Assembly (NCBI GenBank): GCA_003645845.1
Contig: QNCV01000104.1
Span: 1 to 7,984 of the forward strand
Direction: 5' to 3'
DNA from: Fidelibacterota bacterium
GTDB taxonomy: Bacteria; Fidelibacterota; UBA2242
Length of the DNA: 7,984 nt
Below, piece by piece: positions 1-6,529 of this stretch. The notes under the pieces are model-generated. The model searched no databases and had not been told where the DNA came from. It saw nothing but the letters and a program-made list of their open reading frames with translations. The stretch's first letter is position 1; the number at the start of each line of letters is the position of its first letter. Made by a program: the position numbers and the translations under genes.

Positions 1-474
1 AAATCCATTCCTGGCCAGATCAACTGAAGGACCCAGCAAATCTGACCAGTCGAGTCTCCCAAACTTCCGGTGAGCCAGCGCATAACCGGCTACTGCTCCG
101 GGCACGCCGGATGCCAGCGGACCATAGAGACTCAGATCTTCAATCGGATTCTCATTTTCATCGAGATACATATCGCGATGGGCTTTGCGCGGCGCCTTTT
201 CACGAAAATTAAAAGTGGTAACATTGCCATCAGGTTCGCGGACAACCATAAAACCACCACCACCGATATTTCCCGCCGGAGGATAGACCACCGCGAGAGC
301 AAACCCGACCGCAATCGCCGCATCCACGGCATTGCCCCCTTTTTGCATGATTTGAAGGCCCACATCCGAGGCTATTTTTGAAGCCGATACAACGGCGCCG
401 TTTTCGCCAACTTGAAATGTCTGGCCGTTTAATAGCACAAAAATAGTGATGATTATTGTAATGATCTTTTTCAT
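1..474 (-). CDS. ggt: Gamma-glutamyltranspeptidase precursor, N-terminal part (runs off left edge)
   Basis: Partial gene: 158 codons are open from an ATG at 474 to the window edge, and the C-terminal part lies outside. Family knowledge: the enzyme cleaves the gamma-glutamyl bond of glutathione and related compounds and acts in the periplasm or outside the cell. Seen here: a signal peptide of about 17 residues (MKKIITIIITIFVLLNG), then the family's first block GGNAVDAAIAVGFALAVVYP at 46-65, a GNIGGGGFM turn at 68-76, FREKAP at 90-95 (R91 aligns with the conserved arginine that binds the glutamyl carboxylate) and SGVPGAVAGY at 122-131. The autocatalytic threonine and small subunit are not in the window, so activity cannot be judged. 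The start is supported by an AGGA five bases upstream that overlaps the stop codon of the preceding fusion gene, 7 bases away, which points to translational coupling as last gene seen of a minus-strand operon. The family call is very secure; the symbol is by homology. Confidence 0.95.
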   Translation of the reverse strand, partial: MKKIITIIITIFVLLNGQTFQVGENGAVVSASKIASDVGLQIMQKGGNAVDAAIAVGFALAVVYPPAGNIGGGGFMVVREPDGNVTTFNFREKAPRKAHRDMYLDENENPIEDLSLYGPLASGVPGAVAGYALAHRKFGRLDWSDLLGPSVDLARNGF

Positions 475-484
475 AAAAGTCCTA
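475..484 (-). promoter_or_regulatory. Ribosome binding site of the gamma-glutamyltranspeptidase gene, overlapping the upstream stop codon
   Basis: On the minus strand the sequence TAGGACTTTT precedes the ATG at 474. AGGA (483-480) lies five bases from the start and shares its first two bases with the TAG stop codon of the RNase HII-YraN gene. Ribosomes ending on the upstream gene would therefore sit on this site, favouring coupled translation. The coupling is inferred. Confidence 0.6.
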
Positions 485-1474
485 TAATCGAAAAGCATCT
501 TCGAGATGATTGATACGATATCCATGGGATTGCAGAGATACGCCAATGACATCAAACCGGCAGGTGAGGTCCAATTCCGGGCGCTGCGACAGCCAGGCGT
601 CGGCTATCATTCCAAGCTGCTCCATTTTCCGCTCATCCACCCACTCCTCCGGCGGACCGTAAACCTTCCGCCGCTGGGTTTTAACTTCAACAAAACTGAG
701 AAGCCCGCCTTTCCTGGCAATGATATCAATTTCACCGAAGACGCCGGCATGAAAATTACGTTGAATGATCTGAAATCCCTTACCGTAAAGATAATAGGCG
801 GCTAAATCCTCACCATATTTACCCAGGAGACGGGTATTTGTCGTTTTCTCCAGATCAACTACATGCTCTTTAACTCCCCCGAACGAGCGTCGATGAATCG
901 GACATGGTTTGAGTTTTTGAATCGCTTCCTGATGCTGACGGGTTCCGTAGCCTTTGTGTTTAGCGAATCCGTATCCCGGAAACACACTGTCCATCTCCCG
1001 CATAATCCGGTCACGATACACTTTGGCAATAATTGAAGCAGCGGATATTGAGTAGCAAATCCGATCCCCGTGGACAATCGCTGTCTGGGAATAGATCCTA
1101 TCCGGCAAGCCGCGGCCGTCCACAAGAATATGGTCGATTTTCAGTTTAAGCCTTCCGATTGCCTGACGCATCGCTTTGTGGGTTGCCTTTAATATGTTGA
1201 CCCTGTCGATTTCCGTTGAATCAACGATTCCGATACCGATGGCTTTGGCGTTCGCCTGAATCTGGTCAAATAAAATTTCCCGGCGTCTTTCCGTAACCGT
1301 TTTGGAGTCGTTAATTCCTTCTATTAATTCGGCATCCTGATCAAACACAACAGCCGCGGCCACAACCGGTCCTGCCAGCGGTCCCCGGCCGGCCTCATCG
1401 ATGCCGGCAATATTCCGAATGCCTTTTTGCCAGAATCGCTGTTCGTAATCTGTGTTGACCGGTTTAAAATTCAA
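482..1474 (-). CDS. rnhB: Ribonuclease HII fused to a YraN/UPF0102 nuclease-like domain
   Basis: One 330-residue chain holding two proteins usually encoded separately. Residues about 18-205 are RNase HII, which cuts the RNA strand of RNA-DNA hybrids and starts removal of misincorporated ribonucleotides. All four acidic catalytic residues are visible: D26 and E27 in GIDEAGRGPLAGP, D119 in LVDG and D137 in VHGD, spaced as in the E. coli enzyme. SAASIIAK (143-150), FPGYGFAKHKGYGT (165-178) and HRRSFG (194-199) follow. Residues about 213-330 are a YraN domain: GKYGEDLAAYYL, QRN, GEIDIIA (247-253), FVEVKTQ (261-267), GPPEEWV (273-279) and RFDVIGV (306-312). The D250/E263/K265 pattern is that of a PD-(D/E)XK fold, though YraN's function is poorly known. 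The start is a TTG: an in-frame TGA lies at 1492-1490, no ATG or GTG lies between it and the catalytic core, and GAG is placed 7 bases upstream. The gene overlaps the preceding one by 11 bases. No stop or frameshift separates the domains. Confidence 0.95.
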   Translation of the reverse strand: MNFKPVNTDYEQRFWQKGIRNIAGIDEAGRGPLAGPVVAAAVVFDQDAELIEGINDSKTVTERRREILFDQIQANAKAIGIGIVDSTEIDRVNILKATHKAMRQAIGRLKLKIDHILVDGRGLPDRIYSQTAIVHGDRICYSISAASIIAKVYRDRIMREMDSVFPGYGFAKHKGYGTRQHQEAIQKLKPCPIHRRSFGGVKEHVVDLEKTTNTRLLGKYGEDLAAYYLYGKGFQIIQRNFHAGVFGEIDIIARKGGLLSFVEVKTQRRKVYGPPEEWVDERKMEQLGMIADAWLSQRPELDLTCRFDVIGVSLQSHGYRINHLEDAFRL

Positions 1475-2837
1475 TATCCAACTCTTTTTTCATCATGTCA
1501 ATGACGTTTGTTTCCTTGCCCCTTTTACGATCGGATTCACTTTTATTTTCAATTTCTTTCAGCCAATCAATAAGCATGGGCAGCGCAGCGGGGTCTTTAC
1601 GGGCTTCCCGGGGAGTCATATTATTCAAAGCCGGAATTCTTTCATCCAGTAATTTCAGATAGTACTCCGTTAAAAATTTCTGCATCAATCCGGGTTCCAC
1701 TTCCGGCGGAGCGGGCATGACCTCATTAACGGCTTCCGGCTCATTATCCAGATCAACTATCTCTTTTTTTATAACTTTTTTTAAAACAACTGCATCACCG
1801 AAAAGATCGGAAAAATGCCGAACGGCGAAATCGGCCAACTCCAAAGAACCGACTTCCAAACGACATAAAAACTGATCTAAATACAGACTGCCAATGGCAT
1901 CAATCTCCATCTGGTTGCCGTTTTTATCGAGTTGAAAGGTATTTAGAATAATTCCGTTACCCGGGTTGTCCGGTGTCCGGATTGATTCCAGATCTTTCTC
2001 AATGCCAAATGTAAGCCAGTCGAACTGATAACGTATCACCGTCTTTTTCGTTGCATTATCCCGACGTTTTTTGGTTTCAATAAAGTTAAATTCAGCACTC
2101 GCCTTGATTGTGGACATTATCCGGTTAAAATCCTTGACTTTAAAGCGGACAGAACAGGGTTGATACTCTCCGTAACGCGTATACAACTTTTGGTTTTGGG
2201 CTTCTTCACGGATTTCCCGCTCTATCCGAAAAAAAAGTTCCCAATTATTCTTGGCAAAGTCATGGTAATCCCTATAGCCGGAACGGTCATCATCCGCCTG
2301 CCATGCGCTTTTTATTCGGTCAATGATAAACTTTTTATCGGTCGGCATGAATCGAGCGATTGAACCGGTGCAATAATACATTCCATTAAATGGATAGCAT
2401 CGACACAGAACGATATCCCATTTTGTCAAATCAAAGGATGATGTTACATCCTTCAAATAACCCTCCTCGTTCGTTATCAGCCCTTTTATCAGACTGCCCT
2501 CTCCCGGGTATACCTGCTGAATTTCATAGAAATCAAGGTGAGATTCGGACTGGGCGCGCATCTCTTTTAGCTCGACTTGATTAAAACGTTCGGGATAATT
2601 ATCAATGACCCAGTTCATAAACCGACTGTCCAGTTTTTTAAAGTAGAAATCAATAAAAAGGATATCAAAAAGACGCATTAAATGGGATTGCCTTTCATAT
2701 TCCGTGGCATCGCTTAAACGCCGTTTGAATTGCAATTCGCTTTCGTTAAAGATTCGTCGAATGACACCCGGTATCTCCCGGGCCAGACCCGGATTTTCAT
2801 CGAATATCTCGGAAACTTTAGATTCAAAACCGGCCAT
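1464..2837 (-). CDS. Conserved hypothetical protein of 457 residues, possibly related to SEC-C-associated proteins
   Basis: I cannot assign a function. It is a soluble, charged protein with no signal peptide or membrane segment. Residues about 40-110 are helical-looking and rich in aromatic and charged residues. Residues about 102-180 (FYEIQQVYPGEGSLIKGLIT, then DIVLCRCYPFNGMYYCTGSI) recall the middle region of uncharacterised SEC-C-motif proteins. Residues about 228-355 form a mixed alpha/beta region. An acidic, proline-rich linker (about 362-383) leads to a C-terminal domain at 384-457 with LDERIPALNNMTPREARKDP (397-416), resembling the LDxPxPALxGxTPREA motif of those proteins and, more loosely, of Xre/MbcA/ParS-type antitoxin domains. 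No SEC-C zinc-binding cysteine cluster is present, so the relation comes from memory of motif style only. The ATG at 2837 has only a weak purine-rich AAAGAAAG upstream. Its stop overlaps the start of the RNase HII-YraN gene, so it is first in that operon and may be linked in expression to nucleic-acid maintenance. Confidence 0.85.
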   Translation of the reverse strand: MAGFESKVSEIFDENPGLAREIPGVIRRIFNESELQFKRRLSDATEYERQSHLMRLFDILFIDFYFKKLDSRFMNWVIDNYPERFNQVELKEMRAQSESHLDFYEIQQVYPGEGSLIKGLITNEEGYLKDVTSSFDLTKWDIVLCRCYPFNGMYYCTGSIARFMPTDKKFIIDRIKSAWQADDDRSGYRDYHDFAKNNWELFFRIEREIREEAQNQKLYTRYGEYQPCSVRFKVKDFNRIMSTIKASAEFNFIETKKRRDNATKKTVIRYQFDWLTFGIEKDLESIRTPDNPGNGIILNTFQLDKNGNQMEIDAIGSLYLDQFLCRLEVGSLELADFAVRHFSDLFGDAVVLKKVIKKEIVDLDNEPEAVNEVMPAPPEVEPGLMQKFLTEYYLKLLDERIPALNNMTPREARKDPAALPMLIDWLKEIENKSESDRKRGKETNVIDMMKKELDIEF

Positions 2838-2894
2838 TGGTCATTTTCTTTCTTTTATACTCAGATCACTGAGAAACTTATCATTTTTATTATA
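2838..2894 (-). promoter_or_regulatory. Candidate promoter and leader of the minus-strand operon
   Basis: Read on the minus strand, a perfect TATAAT occurs at 2894-2889 with a poor -35 (TTAGGA) 17 bases further upstream. A second AT-rich TATAAA lies at 2858-2853, closer to the start codon. Between them CTCAG-ATCA-CTGAG (2860-2873) is a 5-base inverted repeat with a 4-base loop. AT-rich sequence yields such matches by chance, so the site is tentative. Confidence 0.25.
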
Positions 2895-2991
2895 AAGCGC
2901 CAAAGGACAAATCCTAAAATTTTGACTATAACTTTAAATCTTTCCGGCTTTTCAGAAATGCCGTAATCCTTCACCGCCGAACGGCTTTTCC

Positions 2992-3020
2992 TTGACAATT
3001 ACTTCGTCATTAATTAGTTT
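2992..3020 (+). promoter_or_regulatory. Candidate promoter of the OPT transporter operon
   Basis: A perfect TTGACA (2992-2997) is followed by a 17-base spacer and TAGTTT (3015-3020), which matches the -10 consensus at positions 1, 2 and 6 only. A start near 3027 would leave a leader of about 40 bases before the TTG at 3067. The -35 and spacing are good and the -10 is weak, so this is a plausible but unproven sigma70-type promoter. A 9-base direct repeat, CGGCTTTTC, lies just upstream at 2945-2953 and 2982-2990. Confidence 0.35.
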
Positions 3021-3055
3021 CAAAGCACTTTTAATCATGTTGAATACAAAAACAC

Positions 3056-3062
3056 AGGAGGA
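3056..3062 (+). promoter_or_regulatory. Strong Shine-Dalgarno that fixes the TTG start of the OPT gene
   Basis: AGGAGGA lies four bases before TTG at 3067. An in-frame TAG (3064-3066) directly precedes that TTG, so translation cannot begin further upstream. The next in-frame ATG is codon 16 and has no comparable site in front of it. Confidence 0.75.
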
Positions 3063-3066
3063 TTAG

Positions 3067-5091
3067 TTGGCAACAAAAGAGTTCAAACCATTTGTTCCGG
3101 CAGATACCGATATGAAGGAAATGACCTTGAAAGCATTGCTGATAGGTCTGATTCTTGCGGTAATTCTGGGAGCTGCAAATGCCTATCTGGGTCTGAAAGC
3201 CGGGATGACAATTGCGGCGACTTATCCGGCAGCCGTAATTGGAATGGCTGTCCTACGACTTTTCAAAGGTACGGTTCTTGAAGAGAACTTTGCTCGTACT
3301 GTCGGCTCGATTGGCGAATCGATAGCCGCCGGTGCGATTTTTACCATTCCGGCATTTTTTATAGCCGGTATCTGGCCTGAGTTTTTCACGGTCGGGAACT
3401 TCCTGACATCCACGGCAATCATGATTGTCGGTGGTGTATTGGGAATTATGTTCGTCGCCCTGCTTCGCCGGGTTATGGTGGAAGATGCCGAACTGCCCTT
3501 TCCGGAATCACGGGCTGCGGCTGAAATTCACAAAACCGGTCGCTCCAGTGGAACAGGCTCGAAATTTCTATTCGGCGCCATGGGGCTGGGCGCCCTGATC
3601 CAGGCACTGGGTCAATTCAAACTTTTCGCCACGCGCTGGGAACATTTTGTCCAATTTGCATCAAAGAAAATCACCATTGGCAGTTCCGGTACGGCATCGG
3701 TTAAAGGCGGTCTGCTGCTCAGTTCTCCCGGTGTCAGCCCGGCTTATATGGGTGTAGGTTACATTATCGGCCCGAAGCTCGCTTCGCTGAACTTCAGCGG
3801 GGGCTTGATTGCCTGGGGACTGCTTGTACCGATCATCACATATTTTGCGGGTCCTTCACTGATTGCAACGGGCGCCGTTGATGATCACGCTAGCTGGGCA
3901 ACTATGGCAATAAATGTTTGGCGGAATATTGTTCGTCCAATGGCTATCGGTGGAATGCTTGTGGGCGCAGGTTATACCCTGTTTAATATGCGGAAAAGTC
4001 TGGCAACAGGTATTGCCCGTTCCATTGGCGATGTCAAGAAAGCTGCGAGCGGGGTTGAAGATACGACCGAGCGGACCAACAAAGACATCAGTTTCAAATG
4101 GATCACGGCCGGCATTATCTTCGCCGCCATTGCAACATTTCTGATCACCTGGCTGGTCTTCCATACCAGTTTCTGGGTCGCCATTATAACCTCACTGGTC
4201 ATGATTATCGCCGGATTCTTTTTCGCTGCAGTTTCGGGTTATCTTGTTGGAATCATCGGTTCCAGTAATAATCCCATCAGCGGTTTAACCCTATCTACAC
4301 TGGTCGTCACAGCTCTGTTGATGGTCGCTCTTGGCGTCAAAGGTCACGAAGGCATCGCAGCCGTGCTCGGCGTTGCGGCAATTGTCTGTGTAGCCGCTGC
4401 CGTTGCCGGTGAGATGCTCCAGGACCTGAAAGCCGGGCATATTCTCGGCGGTACTCCCTGGAAAATGGAATTGGGTGACATTATCGGTGTTGTTATCGCC
4501 GGGCTGGTCATGTTTATTCCCTTAGTAATTTTGAACCAGGGTGATATTGCCACCGGTTTGAAAGAGGGTTATCAGGGCGGTTTCGGAAGCCAGAATCTTC
4601 CGGCGCCGCAAGCCGGCCTCATGGCAATGCTATCAAAAGGCATTGTCGGCGGTGAAATGGCCTGGCCCCTGATCATTGTCGGTATGCTGATGGGTTTCGG
4701 TTTCATTCTCATGCAGGTAAAAAGTCCGATGCTGGTCAGTGTGGGAATGTATCTTCCGCTGGAAACAACCTTTGCAATTTTCATTGGCGGTTTGACTAAG
4801 GGTGTTTTTGAAATGATTTCCAAGAAACGCAAATTCAAGGAGAATCAGGTAGCGCGGATGGATAATGTCGGCATCCTGTTAGCTGCAGGACTGATTGCCG
4901 GTGAGGCGCTCGTAGGACTTATTTTCGCTACTCTGGCGTTTTTCGATATCGATGTTTTCCATATTTTCAAGAATCCTTCTTTTCTGTCGAGTCTGGTAGT
5001 ATTTGCAATCATCATCTATGTGCTGATACAAATCCCCTTGAAAAATGCAGGTAATCCGGATCAGCCGGCGCCGCCATCGGCCGCTCATTAA
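3067..5091 (+). CDS. OPT-family oligopeptide transporter
   Basis: A 674-residue inner-membrane protein of the oligopeptide transporter (OPT) family, secondary transporters that import small peptides, peptide derivatives or metal chelates, usually with protons. The length is typical of prokaryotic members. Many hydrophobic segments are visible, including about 22-38, 48-64, 85-102, 113-133, 247-265, 345-365, 368-396, 405-424, 428-447, 470-489, 533-549, 602-625 and 639-656. Family blocks: NAYLGLKAGMTIAATYPA (38-55), GSIGESIAAGAIFTIPAF (80-97), GSSNNPISGLTLSTL (398-412), AGEMLQDLKAGHILGGTP (447-464) and YLPLETTFAIFIGG (562-575). A charged cytoplasmic-type loop lies at about 309-342. Translation starts at TTG, directly after an in-frame TAG and behind a strong AGGAGGA. 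The gene leads an apparent operon with the PqqD-like and adenosine deaminase genes and is divergent from the gamma-glutamyltranspeptidase operon. The substrate cannot be read from sequence; peptides are the safest guess. No premature stop or missing block is seen. Confidence 0.95.
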   Translation: MATKEFKPFVPADTDMKEMTLKALLIGLILAVILGAANAYLGLKAGMTIAATYPAAVIGMAVLRLFKGTVLEENFARTVGSIGESIAAGAIFTIPAFFIAGIWPEFFTVGNFLTSTAIMIVGGVLGIMFVALLRRVMVEDAELPFPESRAAAEIHKTGRSSGTGSKFLFGAMGLGALIQALGQFKLFATRWEHFVQFASKKITIGSSGTASVKGGLLLSSPGVSPAYMGVGYIIGPKLASLNFSGGLIAWGLLVPIITYFAGPSLIATGAVDDHASWATMAINVWRNIVRPMAIGGMLVGAGYTLFNMRKSLATGIARSIGDVKKAASGVEDTTERTNKDISFKWITAGIIFAAIATFLITWLVFHTSFWVAIITSLVMIIAGFFFAAVSGYLVGIIGSSNNPISGLTLSTLVVTALLMVALGVKGHEGIAAVLGVAAIVCVAAAVAGEMLQDLKAGHILGGTPWKMELGDIIGVVIAGLVMFIPLVILNQGDIATGLKEGYQGGFGSQNLPAPQAGLMAMLSKGIVGGEMAWPLIIVGMLMGFGFILMQVKSPMLVSVGMYLPLETTFAIFIGGLTKGVFEMISKKRKFKENQVARMDNVGILLAAGLIAGEALVGLIFATLAFFDIDVFHIFKNPSFLSSLVVFAIIIYVLIQIPLKNAGNPDQPAPPSAAH

Positions 5092-5127
5092 CCAACAGCC
5101 CATTCTATGAATAAACGTTACAAGGGC

Positions 5128-5131
5128 GAGG
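5128..5131 (+). promoter_or_regulatory. Shine-Dalgarno selecting the second ATG of the PqqD-like gene
   Basis: GAGG lies five bases before ATG at 5137, in the context GGCGAGGAAAAAATG. The in-frame ATG at 5107, ten codons earlier, has no purine-rich site in front of it (CCAACAGCCCATTCT). The downstream ATG is therefore preferred as the real start. Confidence 0.65.
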
Positions 5132-5136
5132 AAAAA

Positions 5137-5457
5137 ATGATCAATATGTATGGCATAGTTCCCCGCCCTTGCGTTTTATCTGAAACAGATTCGGACGGGA
5201 AAATCGTCTTGCTGAAACCGAAATTCAAAAGTGCATTCACCTTGAAATTCCTGGCTCCACTTTCCAGACACAAAGATTATAAAATTCATCTGGATGAAGT
5301 CGGGAGCGCTATCTGGAAACGGATTGACGGTAAAATGAACACAGGGAAAATAGCAGAGGAAATCAGTCGCGAATTCGGTGATAATGTCGATCCCGTTTTT
5401 GAGAGAGTCGGAACATTTATTCAACAATTGAAATACGCAAAACTAATTGAGTATTAA
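5137..5457 (+). CDS. Stand-alone PqqD-family protein
   Basis: A 106-residue protein of the PqqD family, a winged-helix fold. In PQQ and other RiPP pathways it binds the precursor peptide and presents it to a radical SAM enzyme (the RiPP recognition element). Seen here: an N-terminal strand region with RPCVLSE (10-16) and GKIVLLKPKF (21-30), the core block HLDEVGSAIWKRIDGK (51-66), helix IAEEISREFGD (72-82) and the closing helix FERVGTFIQQLKYAKLIEY (88-106). The order L-D-E-x-G-S-x-I-W...DG...I...F is characteristic. No PqqA-like precursor, PqqE-like radical SAM enzyme or other pqq gene is in the window, so a role in PQQ synthesis is not supported and no symbol is given. It sits 45 bases after the transporter gene and 2 bases before adenosine deaminase, hence in one operon. 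The start at 5137 is chosen from its Shine-Dalgarno; an alternative at 5107 would add ten residues. Confidence 0.85.
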   Translation: MINMYGIVPRPCVLSETDSDGKIVLLKPKFKSAFTLKFLAPLSRHKDYKIHLDEVGSAIWKRIDGKMNTGKIAEEISREFGDNVDPVFERVGTFIQQLKYAKLIEY

Positions 5458-5459
5458 CC

Positions 5460-6503
5460 ATGAGTATAAAAATTACCAAAGATTTCATCAGAGAATTGCC
5501 GAAGCCCGAATTGCATTGCCACCTGGACGGCTCGCTGCGCCTGGAAACAATACTCGACCTGGCTGAAAAAGATAATGTTGAATTACCATCCCGCAATCCC
5601 GATATATTGCGAAAAGCAGTTACCGTGACGAGCAATAACATTACCTTACCGGAATATATCAAGAAATTCGATTTGACTCTTAGCGTTTTGCAAACTCCGG
5701 AATCTCTGACAAGAGCAGCCTTTGAGTTAGCCGAGGATTGCAGCAAAGAAAATGTGTTGTATCTGGAGGTACGCTATTCTCCTATTCTGCACACAAAGCG
5801 CGGAATGACGCCCATGGAAACAGTAGATGCTGTTATAAAAGGACTTAAGCAGGCTGAAGACGAATTCAGCATAAAAACCGGCATTATCATCTGCGGTATT
5901 CGCAGCATCTCTCCGGAGATTTCCTATCAACTTGCGGAATTGGCTGTTGCATTTAAAAATCGCGGCGTCGTGGGTTTTGATCTCGCCGGCGTCGAGGAAA
6001 ACTTTCCGGCCAAAGATCACCGGGAAGCCTTTTATCTGATCCTCGATAACAATATCAACACCACTCTCCATGCCGGCGAAGACTACGGTCCGGAATCCAT
6101 TCACCAGGCCGTCCATTATTGCGGCGCTCACCGCATTGGTCACGGGGTCCGTCTGAAAGAAGACGGCGACCTGTTAAACTACATCACCGACCACCGGATC
6201 GCCATGGAAATCTGTATGACCAGTAACATTCACACCGGCAGTGTAAATAGTTACGAAACTCACCCCTTTAAATTTTACTACGATTACGGTTTGAGGGTTA
6301 CTCTGAATACCGATAATCGTCTCATCTCAAACACAAATTTGACCAAAGAATACATGCTGGCACACAAATATTTCAATTTCCAGATTTCTGACTTCAAAGA
6401 AATCATCATCAATGGATTCAAAAGCGCATTCCTCCCCCATCGTGTCCGCACCGAGATGATCCGCAAGATCGCCGATGAATTGGATACATACATATCGGTT
6501 TAA
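5460..6503 (+). CDS. add: Adenosine deaminase (ADA family), cytosolic
   Basis: A 347-residue zinc-dependent deaminase that converts adenosine or deoxyadenosine to inosine or deoxyinosine plus ammonia in purine salvage. The length is normal. Zinc ligands and catalytic residues are present and spaced as in mammalian ADA: H19 and H21 in ELHCHLDGS, G177 in DLAGVE, H204 and E207 in LHAGEDYG, H228 in RIGHGV, and D285 in LNTDNRL. MEICMTSNIHTGS (249-261) is the usual E-x-C-x-TSN-x-x-TG block. One difference from the mammalian enzyme is N286, where mouse ADA has the substrate-contacting D296. TDNR is, as I recall, usual in one bacterial branch, so it does not by itself imply loss of activity, but related substrates such as other 6-aminopurine derivatives cannot be excluded. 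No signal peptide. Start ATG lies two bases after the PqqD-like stop with only a weak GAG in front, consistent with translational coupling. No clear hairpin terminator follows the stop. Confidence 0.93.
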   Translation: MSIKITKDFIRELPKPELHCHLDGSLRLETILDLAEKDNVELPSRNPDILRKAVTVTSNNITLPEYIKKFDLTLSVLQTPESLTRAAFELAEDCSKENVLYLEVRYSPILHTKRGMTPMETVDAVIKGLKQAEDEFSIKTGIIICGIRSISPEISYQLAELAVAFKNRGVVGFDLAGVEENFPAKDHREAFYLILDNNINTTLHAGEDYGPESIHQAVHYCGAHRIGHGVRLKEDGDLLNYITDHRIAMEICMTSNIHTGSVNSYETHPFKFYYDYGLRVTLNTDNRLISNTNLTKEYMLAHKYFNFQISDFKEIIINGFKSAFLPHRVRTEMIRKIADELDTYISV

Positions 6504-6529
6504 AAAAAATTTCATTTCACTATTGCATT

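Noticed and set aside
70..381. Plus-strand open frame of 103 codons over the transpeptidase gene
   Set aside because: It lies wholly antisense to a well-conserved gamma-glutamyltranspeptidase coding region and has no recognisable motif or convincing ribosome binding site.
384..457. Idea that the 457-residue protein is a toxin-antitoxin component because of its PALxxxTPREA-like C-terminal motif (residue numbers)
   Set aside because: The protein is far larger than antitoxins of the Xre/MbcA/ParS type, no RES-type toxin gene is adjacent, and the same motif style occurs in SEC-C-associated proteins.
859..1125. Minus-strand open frame of 88 codons inside the RNase HII region
   Set aside because: It is an alternative frame of the conserved RNase HII gene, and its composition looks like a frame-shifted reading rather than a protein.
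2976..2990. GCCGAACGGC followed by TTTTC as a possible terminator
   Set aside because: The stem is only 3-4 bases with a tiny loop, and the T tract is short. It lies in a divergent intergenic region where no gene ends.
3856..4202. Overlapping antisense open frames within the OPT transporter gene
   Set aside because: They overlap each other in different frames opposite a strongly conserved membrane-protein gene and have no start signals or motifs.
5107..5457. PQQ biosynthesis locus
   Set aside because: Only the PqqD-family gene is present, with no precursor peptide, PqqE, PqqC or PqqB gene; the neighbours are a transporter and a deaminase.
5727..6143. Minus-strand open frame of 138 codons opposite adenosine deaminase
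   Set aside because: It covers the conserved catalytic blocks of the deaminase in antisense; its length is explained by the codon pattern of the real gene.
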